This document shows positions 1-8,291 of a DNA stretch of 64,000 nt, in pieces (position 1 is the stretch's first letter; each line of letters opens with the position of its first letter). Source of the DNA: Planctomycetota bacterium (GTDB taxonomy: Bacteria > Planctomycetota > UBA1135 > GCA-002686595); NCBI GenBank assembly GCA_023150475.1, contig JAKLKU010000013.1, forward strand, positions 62,001-126,000. The letters run 5' to 3'. The translations under genes and the position numbers were made by a program. The notes under the pieces are model-generated. The model had not been told where the DNA came from, did not search any database, and was given only the letters and a program-made list of their open reading frames with translations.

Positions 1-601
1 GCGAGTTGCGCAGCGTCTCTTCGAGCACGTCGTCGACTTCGAGCTTCGGACTCTCGTCCAGAGACGCGCTCGAGCGCTCGACCGTCGGCGCGGCGAGAGT
101 GAAGAGTTCGTCGATGTGCGTGCGATCGCCGAGTCGACCGTAGAGCACCAGCGCCGCGCGCCGCCGTGGCTGGTTCGCGTGGCTCGCCAGGCGCCGCTCG
201 AGCTTGCGCAGCACGTTCTGCGCGCCGAACGTGCGCAGCGCCTCGACCACGACTTCTTCTTGGTAGACGCTGAGCGTCTGCGGTTTCTGACCCTCACGCG
301 TCGAGGGCACCTTGCGGAGCTCGAGCAAGTCGAGCAGCGGCTCGAAAGCCGGCGAGCCGAGTTTCCCGAGCGCTTCCGCGAGCTGCGGTCGTTCGGGCGC
401 CTTCGGATCGCGCGCGCGCCGCACGAGCTTCGCGATCTCGCGCACGAGCTCGGGTGAGTAGTTCCGCTCGTCGAGACCGAGCGGTTTCGATTCCTCTCCC
501 ACGTACCCCGCGCCGTCCGCGTCGAGCGCGGACGTTTCGCCGGGGCCTTGGCTCGGGACGAACCCGAGCAAGGCCCAGGCGAGCACGGAGGGGAGCAGCA
601 T
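1..601 (-). CDS. Secreted HEAT-like repeat protein, 3' part missing (partial)
   Basis: The reading frame starts at ATG (599-601, minus strand) and stays open to the window edge, about 200 codons. The N-terminus MLLPSVLAWALLGFVPSQ looks like a signal peptide. The rest is rich in Leu, Arg, Ala and Glu with helical periodicity, for example ALGKLGSPAFEPLLDLLELR and RRAALVLYGRLGDRTHIDEL, which resembles HEAT or Armadillo repeats. It lies 19 bases downstream of the pilin-like gene at 621-1871 on the same strand and is probably the fourth gene of that operon. I do not recognise a specific family. The C-terminus lies outside the window, so no function is assigned. A role as a helical scaffold beside the pilin-like proteins is inference only. 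Confidence 0.6.
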   Translation of the reverse strand, partial: MLLPSVLAWALLGFVPSQGPGETSALDADGAGYVGEESKPLGLDERNYSPELVREIAKLVRRARDPKAPERPQLAEALGKLGSPAFEPLLDLLELRKVPSTREGQKPQTLSVYQEEVVVEALRTFGAQNVLRKLERRLASHANQPRRRAALVLYGRLGDRTHIDELFTLAAPTVERSSASLDESPKLEVDDVLEETLRNS

Positions 602-620
602 CGGGGGCGTCCTGCGGCGC

Positions 621-1871
621 TCAGTCGATCACGCGCCAAGCGACGCGTTGGTACTCCGGCGTGCCCATCGGGCCCTCCGTGAGCAACGTCTCGTCGAAGT
701 GCACCTTCGAGTTGCTGTCGAGATCGATCTCACGCGCGACGACCGAGCCGAAGAGCTCGAAGTTCGAGTCGATCTCGACCTTCGCGTTCGGTGCGTAGAT
801 CGTGCCGTAGATCTTGGAGTTCGAGTCGAACGTCAGGTCGTCCGGGTTCAGGTCGACGTCGATGTCCGGATCGATGACGTTGTCGCTCAGGAGCTTGATC
901 TCGAGGTTCTTCGGCTTGTAGTCGTTCGAACGCATGATCGCGTTCGAGTTCAGGAGGAAGTCGTTGACGACGTAGAGCTCGACCTTGCCGTTCGTGGCGT
1001 CGATCAGCATCTGCGTGTTCGAGCGGAGCTGGAACGTGTCGCAGATGATCGTCGCCGGACCGACCACGTTCAGCGTCGAGTTCTTCTGCGCCAGGAGCTG
1101 CGAGTAGTGGACCGTGCCTGGGCCGATCGTCTGCGTGCCACCGATCGGCACGACGAGCGCGCCGCTCGACGCGACGGCAGGCAACGTGATCGGCGGCATG
1201 TCGACCGTGTCGGGCGCCGGCGTGCTGGAACCCGCGAGCTGCGCGTTGCCGAGCACGGTCGCGACGTTCGCCGGTCCGGGCACGGCGTCGCCGAACACCT
1301 TCGAGTTCTGCTCCATCAGGATGCTGCCGTTCGAGCCGACGTCGCCACCGTCGTCCGCATAGGCGTTCGCGCCCGAGCCCGAGACCTGCGAGGCGTAACT
1401 GCCGGCGTTCGACACGTAGCTGTCGGTGAACGCGTTGCTGTCCATGTGCAGCGCGTCGTCGCCGAACGCCGCCCACTGGAACAGCGGATTCGCGACGAGC
1501 TGGACCGTCATCTCGACGGTGCTCTCGGCGTCTTGTGTCTGCGCGGTGCTGCGCAGCGTCACGGTCTGATTCAGCCCGTTGGCCTGCGTCACCCAGTAAT
1601 CGGCGCCGTCGTACGCGACGGGCGTCTGTTGGCTGCCGATCGAGCCGTTGCCGCCCGACGCGAGGCTGCGATAGGAGAGGTTGATGCCCGCTTCGGCGAC
1701 CGCTTGAGCCGCGAGCTCCTGTTTGGAGACGCGGTTCTCCATCCGCGAGCCGTTGGTCAGCGCGATCATCGCGACCGACAAGCTCGCCAAACCAACCACG
1801 AGCACCGAGATCATGACGAGCGCGCCACCCCGCTTCGCGCGCTTCGAACGAGAGAGTCGTGAGCGTTTCAT
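621..1871 (-). CDS. PilX-like pilus assembly/minor pilin-type protein
   Basis: 416 residues. A basic N-terminus (MKRSRLSRSKRAKRGG) is followed by one hydrophobic segment at about residues 16-40 (ALVMISVLVVGLASLSVAMI), then NGSRMENRVSKQELAAQAVA. This arrangement is typical of PilX_N-type minor pilin proteins, which lack the classical Phe-Thr-Leu-Leu-Glu motif. The remaining part is rich in Asn, Ser, Asp and Val (FDSNSKIYGTIYAPNAKVEI, IDSNFELFGSVVAREIDLDS). This resembles a right-handed beta-helix like the DUF7305 domain found in such proteins. It begins 3 bases after the stop of the prepilin gene at 1875-2531, so the three pilin-like genes are probably co-transcribed. The likely site is the inner membrane and periplasm, as part of a type IV pilus-like or type II secretion pseudopilus-like machine. 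The core ATPase and secretin genes are not in the window. Confidence 0.7.
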   Translation of the reverse strand: MKRSRLSRSKRAKRGGALVMISVLVVGLASLSVAMIALTNGSRMENRVSKQELAAQAVAEAGINLSYRSLASGGNGSIGSQQTPVAYDGADYWVTQANGLNQTVTLRSTAQTQDAESTVEMTVQLVANPLFQWAAFGDDALHMDSNAFTDSYVSNAGSYASQVSGSGANAYADDGGDVGSNGSILMEQNSKVFGDAVPGPANVATVLGNAQLAGSSTPAPDTVDMPPITLPAVASSGALVVPIGGTQTIGPGTVHYSQLLAQKNSTLNVVGPATIICDTFQLRSNTQMLIDATNGKVELYVVNDFLLNSNAIMRSNDYKPKNLEIKLLSDNVIDPDIDVDLNPDDLTFDSNSKIYGTIYAPNAKVEIDSNFELFGSVVAREIDLDSNSKVHFDETLLTEGPMGTPEYQRVAWRVID

Positions 1872-1874
1872 CCT

Positions 1875-2531
1875 TCAGTTCCTCAGCAAGACTGCCGTCT
1901 GCATGGTCGCCGTCGCACGACGTCCGTCGGCCAGGAACTCCTCGGTCGTCAGTCGCACGGTCAGCAAGCTGCCGTTGCGCGTGACCAGGAAGCCAGGCTC
2001 GTCCACCAGTCCATTGCCGTCGTCGTCGGCGCCGTTCGCCGTTTCCACACCCATGAGCTCGCGCACGTCGTGCACGAGCGTCACCTGCTTCTGGGACGCG
2101 AGTCCGGCGTCGATCGTGAGCCGCACGAGTTTCTCGTCGACCGATCCGTCGCCGTCGTCGTCGAGGCCGTTGTCGGGATCGCCCGAGTCGTCGGCGAGGT
2201 CGAGACGGAACAGGTTGCTCCACGTCACGACGCCGGCGTTCGAAACGGCCGCGACCTTGCGATACGAGAAGTTCGCCGAGCCCGCGACACCCGGATCGGG
2301 CGCGAGTTGCGTTTGCGACGCTTCGTTGAGCTCCTCGACGATGCGGTCGAGCGCTCGCCGAGCCTTCGACTGCACGCGTGAGCTGAGGTCGGCGTATTGC
2401 GCGGCCTGGCTGCCCGTGCGGCTGACGAGGGCCGCCGTGCCGAGGATCAGGCCGAACAGCATGCCGGTGATCGCCATTTCGAGCAGCGTGAAGCCGGCGC
2501 GCGAACGCCGCGGGTGGTGGTGCTTCATCAC
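1875..2531 (-). CDS. Prepilin with N-terminal methylation motif (PilW/GspJ-like)
   Basis: 218 residues. MMKHHHPRRSRAGFTLLEMA is a classical prepilin leader: Gly at -1, Phe at +1 and Glu at +5 of the peptidase cleavage site. A hydrophobic helix follows (ITGMLFGLILGTAALVSRTG). The mature part (SLSSRVQSKARRALDRIVEEL-like) has the layout of PilW/GspJ pseudopilins. Two Asp/Asn-rich stretches (DDSGDPDNGLDDDGDGSVDE and GADDDGNGLVDEPG) look like calcium-binding loops. Its ATG overlaps the stop codon of the upstream gene by four bases (ATGA, 2528-2531), indicating translational coupling. Function: minor (pseudo)pilin, processed by PilD-type peptidase and placed in the inner membrane before assembly. 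The family is secure from the motif. The exact class (PilW or GspJ) is inferred from gene order. Confidence 0.8.
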   Translation of the reverse strand: MMKHHHPRRSRAGFTLLEMAITGMLFGLILGTAALVSRTGSQAAQYADLSSRVQSKARRALDRIVEELNEASQTQLAPDPGVAGSANFSYRKVAAVSNAGVVTWSNLFRLDLADDSGDPDNGLDDDGDGSVDEKLVRLTIDAGLASQKQVTLVHDVRELMGVETANGADDDGNGLVDEPGFLVTRNGSLLTVRLTTEEFLADGRRATATMQTAVLLRN

Positions 2532-3103
2532 GGCAAGTTCGCGATCATCGTCTTGAGTTCGTACGTGCCGACGCCGCGCGCGCCTCGCCAGCGCACCTGC
2601 ACGACGACCGGGATCAGCGAGTAGTCACCCGCGTGGTTGTTCGCGTCGATCACGCCGTCGCCGCTCAGATCGCGCGGCGTACCGAAGCGCGCGTCGACGA
2701 GGTCTTCGCGCAACGCGGTCGGCGCGCCGGTGACCGTCGGGAAGAGGATCTCGCCGGGCAGTCCGTCGGGGTCGTTCGGCACGGCGTTGAGGCCGAGGAT
2801 CGCGAAGTCCTTGCCGGGCGCGGTCCCGATGCCGCCGGGATCGTCCGCGGTCGAGCCGTTGTAGAGCCCGAAGATCTGCACGAAGCCGGCGGACTGGATC
2901 GTCTTCAACATCTCGCCCGCGGCCTGCGACGCGATCGCTTCTTCGCGCGCCGCCGTGGCGGACGCCGACGTGATCATCAGCACCTGCGCGAAGCCGAGCA
3001 GTCCGATGACCATCAGCGTCAGCGCGAACATGAGCTCGAGCAGCGTCAAGCCGGCGCGCGAACGCACCGCGGCGCGCAGGCTCTTGCCGGTCCGCTGGAT
3101 CAT
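2528..3103 (-). CDS. Prepilin with N-terminal methylation motif (PilV/GspI-like)
   Basis: The leader SRAGLTLLELMFALTLMVIG has the prepilin peptidase site (Gly -1, Leu +1, Glu +5) and the hydrophobic helix of type IV pilins. The mature region starts LGFAQVLMITSASATAAREE, as in PilV and GspI proteins. The frame is open to a GTG at 3154, which would give a leader of about 34 residues. ATG at 3101-3103 gives a leader of 17 residues and is chosen here, although neither start has a clear Shine-Dalgarno sequence. It is the first of three coupled pilin-like genes running leftwards. The likely role is a minor pilin or pseudopilin. Acidic repeats similar to the next gene (DLSGDGVIDANNHAGD) resemble a dockerin-type or EF-hand calcium loop. 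Confidence 0.75.
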   Translation of the reverse strand: MIQRTGKSLRAAVRSRAGLTLLELMFALTLMVIGLLGFAQVLMITSASATAAREEAIASQAAGEMLKTIQSAGFVQIFGLYNGSTADDPGGIGTAPGKDFAILGLNAVPNDPDGLPGEILFPTVTGAPTALREDLVDARFGTPRDLSGDGVIDANNHAGDYSLIPVVVQVRWRGARGVGTYELKTMIANLP

Positions 3104-3247
3104 GATTCGTTGCACGACGGTCCCCACCCGGGCGGACGTTTCGACTTCCGCCACGGTGTTGCTGGACCGAAAAGCAAACTCGTTACATAGCGGGGGAGAG
3201 CGAAAGCTCTTCCCACCTCACTCGTTCGTGCGCGCGCGCGTCGCGCG

Positions 3248-3328
3248 GGGCAATGCAGCGCCCGGGGCAGTGCAGCGCCCGGGTCAGGCATCGCCCGGGT
3301 CAGGCATCGCGAGGGTCAGTGCGTCGCG
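3248..3328. repeat. Degenerate tandem repeat, 15-17 bp unit, five copies
   Basis: Five head-to-tail units can be aligned: GGGCAATGCAGCGCCCG, GGGCAGTGCAGCGCCCG, GGTCAGGCATCGCCCG, GGTCAGGCATCGCGAG and GGTCAGTGCGTCGCG. The array lies between the HPP gene stop (3333) and the start of the pilin operon (3103-3154). No gene is seen in it. Confidence 0.75.
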
Positions 3329-3332
3329 CGGT

Positions 3333-3839
3333 TCAAACCGGGCCGGACGCTCGGACGCGGAGCACGCGCGCGATCAACACGAGGCCGAGCGCCGCGCCGA
3401 CGATCGCCGCGAGATGCACCAGCTTCGGCAGGAGCCCCATGCCGACGATCATCGTCGTCGCCGCGGCGGGCGGGTGGACGACCCGGAGCAGTTCGAGCAC
3501 GAAGACGGTGGCGCCGAGCGCCGTCGCGCCGGACGCGACGTACTGCCACTGGGCGAGGTCGGCGAGCGAGCCGCGCGCTTCGAATCCGACGCAACCCCAG
3601 AGCGCGATCCACCCGATCACCGCGCCCAAGCCGTGGCCCAGGAGCACGTTCCTCGGCGCCGCCGGCGGCGCTTCCGGATGGCGGAACACGACCCAAGCGC
3701 TCGCTCCGATCGCCGGAAAGAGCATCGGCGCCTTCAACGCGAGCGCGGCCGCGCCGAGCAAGACCATCGCGACGCCGCTGACGAGCGCGAGTGCGAGTGG
3801 GGAACGTCGGGCCGAAGAAGCGCTGGGGAGCGTCTGCAT
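3333..3839 (-). CDS. HPP family integral membrane protein
   Basis: The protein has four or five hydrophobic segments, among them SPLALALVSGVAMVLLGAAA, a segment around VLLGHGLGAVIGWIALWG, one around GATALGATVFVLELLRV, and AAIVGAALGLVLIARVLRV. Between them are HPEAPPAAPRNVLLGH and RVVHPPAAATTMIVGMGLL. These match the His-Pro-Pro signature and its preceding loop in the HPP family of small membrane proteins, some of which have been linked to nitrite transport in chloroplasts and cyanobacteria. ATG at 3839 is used. GTG at 3893 or ATG at 3959 would add an N-terminal extension that is Ser/Pro-rich and less convincing. No neighbour indicates a substrate, so the transported compound is unknown. Confidence 0.7.
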   Translation of the reverse strand: MQTLPSASSARRSPLALALVSGVAMVLLGAAALALKAPMLFPAIGASAWVVFRHPEAPPAAPRNVLLGHGLGAVIGWIALWGCVGFEARGSLADLAQWQYVASGATALGATVFVLELLRVVHPPAAATTMIVGMGLLPKLVHLAAIVGAALGLVLIARVLRVRASGPV

Positions 3840-4287
3840 CCAGGTAGCTTCGACGAGCGTCGGGCCGGGCGCTAGCGGTGGGGGCGCGGACACATCATCG
3901 AAATCACGCGTCCACCTACTGCCACTTCTCGCTGCGCAAGAAATCGCGGAGGCGTGCAACCGTCGCGGCGCTCGTGCGTCCTAGTCAGGAAGCCGCGAGG
4001 TGTCGCCGAAGCGCGTGCGGCGGCGATCGAGGCCTTGGAGTGGGGCTTTGCAGCGGCGGCGAACGCTCGCGCGCTCGGTCGTTGCGCGCCCTCCGGCCGC
4101 CGGGTGTTCCGCGCGGGCGGTCCGAACCTCAGCCGTGGGACCGGCGCGCGAGAGCCCGTCGCGTCGGCGCGCCGCGCAAGCCCCGAAATCCGCCATGAAA
4201 GGGCCGCCAAGGCCGTTCGGGAGATCCAACGGAACGCGCCAGTATCCGCCGGGGGTCGAGCCACGTGTACATTCTCGCGCGCCGACC
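3840..4287. other. Intergenic region without a supported gene
   Basis: This stretch separates the divergent HPP gene and the secreted lectin-like gene. The open frames here give Arg/Ala-rich products without domain character and are shadows of high GC content. It presumably holds both promoters, but no clear promoter elements or repeats were recognised. Confidence 0.5.
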
Positions 4288-5058
4288 ATGATCGCCCCGC
4301 ACTTCCCCAGCGCGCCGTGTCTCTCCTCGCTCCTCGCCGGTTGCGCCGTTGCGTGCGCGACCGCATTCGTCGGCACAGGACTCGCGACGACCCAAAGCGC
4401 AGGTGCTCGCACGCACACTGCCGCGCGTCCGGCGACGCCTTGGTTCTCCGACGATTTCGAGGACGGGCAGATCGCGTCCAAGTGGAAGTTCGAGAACGCC
4501 GGGCTCGCGCAATTCACCGAAACGAACGGCGCTCTCGTGATCACTCCGGTCGCGTCCGGGCCGAACGCGATCTGGTACAACGACACCGAAGGTCCTCTCG
4601 TCTATCAGCGCGTGTTCGGCGACTTCACCGTTCGCGCCACGCTGCATGCGCGCGACACGGTCGTGCCGAGCGCGCCGCCGCCGCAGCCGTATCGCCTCGG
4701 CGGACTGCTCGTGCGCAACCCCAACTCGACGAGCCCCGACCTCGACTGGGTGCACGTCGCGATCGGTGGAGGCGATGCGAGCTTTCCGGTCGCCGTCGAG
4801 GACAAGACGACCGTCGACTCGTCGAGCGACTTCGTCTTCCAGTCGATCCCGACGCCGGACGCCGAGTTGCGCATCCGGCGGCGAGGCACGAGCTTCGAAC
4901 TCGCGTGGAGACCGATCGGCGCGCAAACGTGGACTCCGCTGCGCACGCACCAACGGCCCGATCTGCCGGTGATGCTCGACGTCGGTCTGATGGCCTACTC
5001 GGCTTCGACGCCGCCGAGGCTCGCGCTCACCGTCGACGCGATCGTCTTCGAACCGTGA
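4288..5058 (+). CDS. Secreted concanavalin A-like/DUF1349-type protein
   Basis: 256 residues from ATG 4288, chosen because a signal peptide follows (about residues 1-35, with SSLLAGCAVACATAFVGTGL as the hydrophobic core). The frame is open further upstream, but that part is Arg/Pro-rich and not convincing. The mature part starts PWFSDDFEDGQIASKWKFEN, a typical beginning of secreted jelly-roll (LamG/concanavalin A-like) domains. It continues with GLLVRNPNSTSPDLDWVHVA and ELRIRRRGTSFELAWRPIGA, which follow the DUF1349 pattern of beta strands. Such domains often bind carbohydrate, but no catalytic residues can be named. Function is unknown beyond secretion and probable ligand binding. The DUF3667 gene follows 13 bases downstream on the same strand. 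Confidence 0.65.
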   Translation: MIAPHFPSAPCLSSLLAGCAVACATAFVGTGLATTQSAGARTHTAARPATPWFSDDFEDGQIASKWKFENAGLAQFTETNGALVITPVASGPNAIWYNDTEGPLVYQRVFGDFTVRATLHARDTVVPSAPPPQPYRLGGLLVRNPNSTSPDLDWVHVAIGGGDASFPVAVEDKTTVDSSSDFVFQSIPTPDAELRIRRRGTSFELAWRPIGAQTWTPLRTHQRPDLPVMLDVGLMAYSASTPPRLALTVDAIVFEP

Positions 5059-5071
5059 CCCTTGGGGGCGG

Positions 5072-5944
5072 GTGCGCATGACCGTCGAGCCCGAGTGCTC
5101 GTCGGCGTGTCCGACGTGTGCGGCGCCGCTCGCGACGGACTATTGCTCGCGTTGCGGGGAACGCAGACCCGGACCGGATGACGTTTCGCTGCGCGAGTAC
5201 CTCGCGCAGGTGTTCGGCGCGCTCCTCGGCCTCGAAGGCAAGCTGGTCTTCAGCCTTCGAGCGCTCCTCTCACCGGGTCGAGCGACGCGCGACTTCCTGC
5301 GCGGAGCACGCGTGCGCTTTCTGCGGCCGTTCGCGTTGTTCGCGGTGCTGAACGTCGCGTACTTCTTCGCCCAGCCCTGGACCGGGATCAACGTGTTCCA
5401 GGCGCCCCTCGGACGCACGGTTTTCTTCGGTTGGACGAGCGAGCTCCACGACCGCGCGATCGACGCGAAACGCGCGGAGCTCGGGCTCGCCGCCGAGGCC
5501 GACTGGCCGCGTTTCAAGGAGCGCTACGACGCCCGCTCGAACGACTGGGCGAAGTCGTTGATCGGCGCCTTCCTCCCTGTGTTGGCGATCGCGTCGTGGC
5601 TCGCCGAGCGGCGGCGGCGCTTCGCGGAGCATTTGGCGCTCGTGACCGAAGGGCTGTCGTTCAAATTGCTGGTGTTGTCGATCGTGATCCCGCTCGCGTG
5701 GCGCGCTGCGTCGGCGGTCGCGCCTTCGCTGCCCGGACTCGGAGCGTCGCCGCGCATCGGCGCAGCGACGTCGGCGATCGGACTCGCATGCTGGTACGCG
5801 TGGTTCGTCGTCGCGCTGCAACGCGCGTTCGGTCGGACGCGCCCAGGTGCGTTCGGCGCAGCGAGCGTGATCGCCGCGGGGTACGTGCTCGCGTGGGCGG
5901 CGTACCACGTAATGCTCTTCGGCGTCACGCTCGCGAGCCTTTGA
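5072..5944 (+). CDS. DUF3667 family zinc-ribbon membrane protein
   Basis: 290 residues. The N-terminus carries a zinc ribbon, CPTCAAPLATDYCSRCGERR (two CXXC pairs, about residues 13-32). It is followed by the conserved DUF3667 region, including SLREYLAQVFGALLGLEGKL, LLSPGRATRDFLRGARVRFL and RPFALFAVLNVAYFFAQPW. About four further membrane segments follow, for example LIGAFLPVLAIASWLA, LLVLSIVIPLAWRAAS and VIAAGYVLAWAAYHVMLFG. This is the known layout of DUF3667, whose function is not established. GTG at 5072 has a G-rich Shine-Dalgarno-like stretch just upstream (GGGGGCGG). ATG at 5078 is an alternative two codons later. It probably shares a transcript with the secreted protein before it. Confidence 0.8.
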   Translation: MRMTVEPECSSACPTCAAPLATDYCSRCGERRPGPDDVSLREYLAQVFGALLGLEGKLVFSLRALLSPGRATRDFLRGARVRFLRPFALFAVLNVAYFFAQPWTGINVFQAPLGRTVFFGWTSELHDRAIDAKRAELGLAAEADWPRFKERYDARSNDWAKSLIGAFLPVLAIASWLAERRRRFAEHLALVTEGLSFKLLVLSIVIPLAWRAASAVAPSLPGLGASPRIGAATSAIGLACWYAWFVVALQRAFGRTRPGAFGAASVIAAGYVLAWAAYHVMLFGVTLASL

Positions 5945-6003
5945 GCGAGTCTCCCGGCGGCGCGCCCGCACGGCGCCCGAGGCGGAACGTCCGCGCGATC
6001 GTC

Positions 6004-6636
6004 TCAGCGCGCGAGCGCTTGGCGCATCAAGGCGCGGAACTCGTCCTTGCTCGCTTGGCCGTCGTGCGTCGCGACCACCTTGCCGTCGCGGTCGATCGCG
6101 AGCGTCACCGGCACGCCGCCGGGCAGGTCGAAACGTGCGTTGATCGCTTCTTCGTCCGGCGCGTCGTAGATCAGGATCGGTGCCGTGATCTTGCGCCGTT
6201 CGGCGAACGCGAGCACGTCGTGCTCCGCCTGTTCGCGCGTCGCGCCGGGCACGATCGCGTCGTAGCTGACGAGCACGACGTCGCCGCCCTGGTCGGCGAA
6301 CTCGCGACCGACTTCGAGCAGTTCGGGCAACTCGGCGACGCACGGCGCGCACCAGATCGCCCAGAAGTTGAGCAAGACGCCACGCCCGCGGTGTTGCGCG
6401 AGCGCGGCGTCGAGACCGGCGAGATCGACCACGGAGACCGACGGCGTCGTCGCGGTCGCCGAAGCAGTCGGCGAAGCGGCGCCGCTCGTCGAAGCGGCGG
6501 CCGCCGTCGCGCCGGAGTCACCGGCAGCGGTCGGGTCCTCGCCACTCGAGCACGCGCCGACGAACGGCGCCGCGGCGGCGGCGATCAGGACCCACGCGAG
6601 CTTCGCGGCTCGCTGCCGCGCCTTCGGAGCGATCAC
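6004..6636 (-). CDS. TlpA/ResA-like thioredoxin-fold lipoprotein
   Basis: 210 residues. The N-terminal hydrophobic stretch ends in PFVGACSSGED, a lipobox with Cys at the expected position, so the protein is probably a membrane-attached periplasmic lipoprotein. An Ala/Ser/Thr-rich linker (about residues 35-65) leads to a thioredoxin domain with the active site NFWAIWCAPCVAELPELLEV (CAPC). Further on it has GGVPVTLAIDRDGKVV, which contains the cis-proline segment. Members of this TlpA/ResA group reduce disulfides in cytochrome c maturation or act as periplasmic reductases. It follows another thioredoxin-fold gene by 16 bases on the same strand, so the two are probably co-transcribed. The multihaem cytochromes elsewhere in the window would need apocytochrome reduction, but a direct link is only a possibility. 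Confidence 0.85.
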   Translation of the reverse strand: MIAPKARQRAAKLAWVLIAAAAAPFVGACSSGEDPTAAGDSGATAAAASTSGAASPTASATATTPSVSVVDLAGLDAALAQHRGRGVLLNFWAIWCAPCVAELPELLEVGREFADQGGDVVLVSYDAIVPGATREQAEHDVLAFAERRKITAPILIYDAPDEEAINARFDLPGGVPVTLAIDRDGKVVATHDGQASKDEFRALMRQALAR

Positions 6637-6652
6637 GTCGAACGTGCTCGGC

Positions 6653-7327
6653 TCAGGCCTTGACCTTGACGCGCTTGATGCCGCAGCCGTACGGCTTCGA
6701 CTCGCGCATCGGCGGTTCCTTGCCTTCGAGCAGCGCGTTGACGGCGTCGCGAACGTACTGCTTCGTCGCTTCGCCCTTGTCGCCCTTCGGATCGTCGTCG
6801 AGCCCGCCCATGTAGCGGAGCACGCCCTTCTGATCGATCACGAAGCAGTGCGGCGTGTGTTGCGCGTTGAAGAGGTCGGCGACCTTGTTGCCGTGGTCCG
6901 CGTAGACCGGGAAGGACATCTTCTTCTCCTTCAGGTGCTCGCGGATCGCGTTGTAGTTCTCGTCCGTCTTGCCGTCCTTCGGACGCTCGGCGCCGATCTC
7001 GGTCGCGTTCGAGTTGATCGCGAGGCAGACGACGTCCTTGTCCTTGTACTGCTCGGCGAGCGCGACGGTCTTCGGATCGGCCGCGATCTCGTACGGGCAG
7101 TTCTTCGACCAGAAGTGGATGAACACGACCTTGCCGCGCAGGTCCTTGAACTTGAGCGAGTTGCCGTCGAGGTCGGTCAGCGTGATGTTCTCGTCGACCA
7201 CCGAGCCGAGCTTGTAGGCTTCGACTTTGGCGGGCGCGGGCTTCTCGTCGTTCTTGCGATCTTGCGCCAGCACCGGCAGCGCCGTGCAGAGGCCGAGCAC
7301 GAGCCCGGCGAACAGCATCTTCTTCAT
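6653..7327 (-). CDS. Secreted redoxin-domain protein with single active-site Cys
   Basis: 224 residues from ATG 7327, which has a good Shine-Dalgarno sequence (AAGGAGAACCGAACC ahead of ATG). The signal peptide is MKKMLFAGLVLGLCTALPVL with cleavage near AQ. The redoxin/AhpC-TSA-like domain shows LKFKDLRGKVVFIHFWSKNC then PYEIAADPK. The usual CXXC is therefore NCPYE, with one Cys and no resolving Cys in the motif. Later come FPVYADHGNKVADLFNAQHT and HCFVIDQKGVLRYMGGLDD, typical of thiol peroxidase-like or resolvase-lacking redoxins in planctomycetes. It probably acts in the periplasm as a peroxidase or thiol oxidoreductase. The TlpA-like lipoprotein gene downstream could supply electrons, which is inference from adjacency. 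Confidence 0.8.
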   Translation of the reverse strand: MKKMLFAGLVLGLCTALPVLAQDRKNDEKPAPAKVEAYKLGSVVDENITLTDLDGNSLKFKDLRGKVVFIHFWSKNCPYEIAADPKTVALAEQYKDKDVVCLAINSNATEIGAERPKDGKTDENYNAIREHLKEKKMSFPVYADHGNKVADLFNAQHTPHCFVIDQKGVLRYMGGLDDDPKGDKGEATKQYVRDAVNALLEGKEPPMRESKPYGCGIKRVKVKA

Positions 7328-7691
7328 GGTTCGGTTCTCCTTGGTGTCAGGGGGACGATCTGATGCTAGTGAAGCGCGGCCCGCGCGCCAGCGGCTCGCC
7401 TGCCCGGCCGGCTCCAGCAACCGGAGCCTTACCGCCGCGAGTTTGCGCGTGTTGGCGGCTTCCGTCGGAATTCGCCAACCGCGGATGACGTTTGCGTCCT
7501 CTCAGGTGCGACGAGCTTCGATGGCGACGGAGGGTGACGACGGCGGCGGAGTGCGGCCCAACGCGAGGCCCAACTCAAGGCGAGAGGCGCGGCGCGCGAC
7601 CCGAGGGCTCGCTCGGGGCCCTTGCCGACGTCGGCGACGCTGGTCGTTCGGCGCGGAACGGTTCACATGGTTCGCGTACACTCCGCTCCAC
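7328..7691. other. Intergenic region between divergent redoxin and sigma factor genes
   Basis: About 360 bases with no supported gene. The sigma factor frame is open further back into this region, but those upstream codons give an Arg/Ala-rich sequence without similarity to sigma factors. Promoters for both directions should lie here. No clear elements were recognised. Confidence 0.5.
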
Positions 7692-8291
7692 ATGACGTCG
7701 GACGGAACGCCCGCGAGTCCCGGAACTCGGATGACGGCCGTGATCCACGGCGCCGACTTGGAACTCGCGAAGCGTGTGCTCGCGGCGGATCCGGGCGCCC
7801 GTGAGCGCTTCGCCGAACGCATGGCGTGCGTGCCGAAGATGTTGACGGTGTTGAACGCTCGCGCGGGCCGACCGCTCGGGCCGCAGGACCTCGAGGACCT
7901 CGCGCAGGACGCGTGGATCGCCGTGTGGCGCGGCTTGCCGACGTTCGAGGGCTTCTCGTCGCTCGAGTCGTGGGTGTTCCGTTGTTGTCACCGCGCGCTG
8001 CTCGGGCGTTTGCGCCGCCCCGTGCGTTGGTCGGCCAAGGACTCCGTCGAGGTGCCCGAGCCGTCCGCGCCGCAGACGCCCGAGCGTCACGACGAGGTGC
8101 ATCCGGCGCTCGAACGACTGGACGAACGCTCGCGCCACATCATCGAGCTCAAGCACTTCGAGGACCTGACCTTCGAAGAGATCGGCGAGCGCCTCGCGAC
8201 TTCGCCGAACACGATCAAGTCCTGGTACTACCAGGCGATCGGCGACCTGAAGCGGATCCTCGCGCCGACGCGGCGGGAGGGCGGACGATGA
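7692..8291 (+). CDS. ECF-type RNA polymerase sigma-70 factor
   Basis: 199 residues from ATG 7692. Region 2 is visible as LGPQDLEDLAQDAWIAVWRG followed by LPTFEGFSSLESWVFRCCHR. Region 4 is LERLDERSRHIIELKHFEDL, TFEEIGERLATSPNTIKSWY and YQAIGDLKRIL, a helix-turn-helix. The size and two-domain layout are those of an ECF sigma factor directing core RNA polymerase to a small regulon. The gene overlaps the next by four bases (ATGA), so it is translationally coupled to a single-pass membrane protein that probably acts as its anti-sigma or signalling partner. A CHAT-domain gene follows. Such sigma/membrane protein/CHAT arrangements are plausible as an envelope-sensing regulatory unit; the signal is unknown. 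Confidence 0.9.
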   Translation: MTSDGTPASPGTRMTAVIHGADLELAKRVLAADPGARERFAERMACVPKMLTVLNARAGRPLGPQDLEDLAQDAWIAVWRGLPTFEGFSSLESWVFRCCHRALLGRLRRPVRWSAKDSVEVPEPSAPQTPERHDEVHPALERLDERSRHIIELKHFEDLTFEEIGERLATSPNTIKSWYYQAIGDLKRILAPTRREGGR

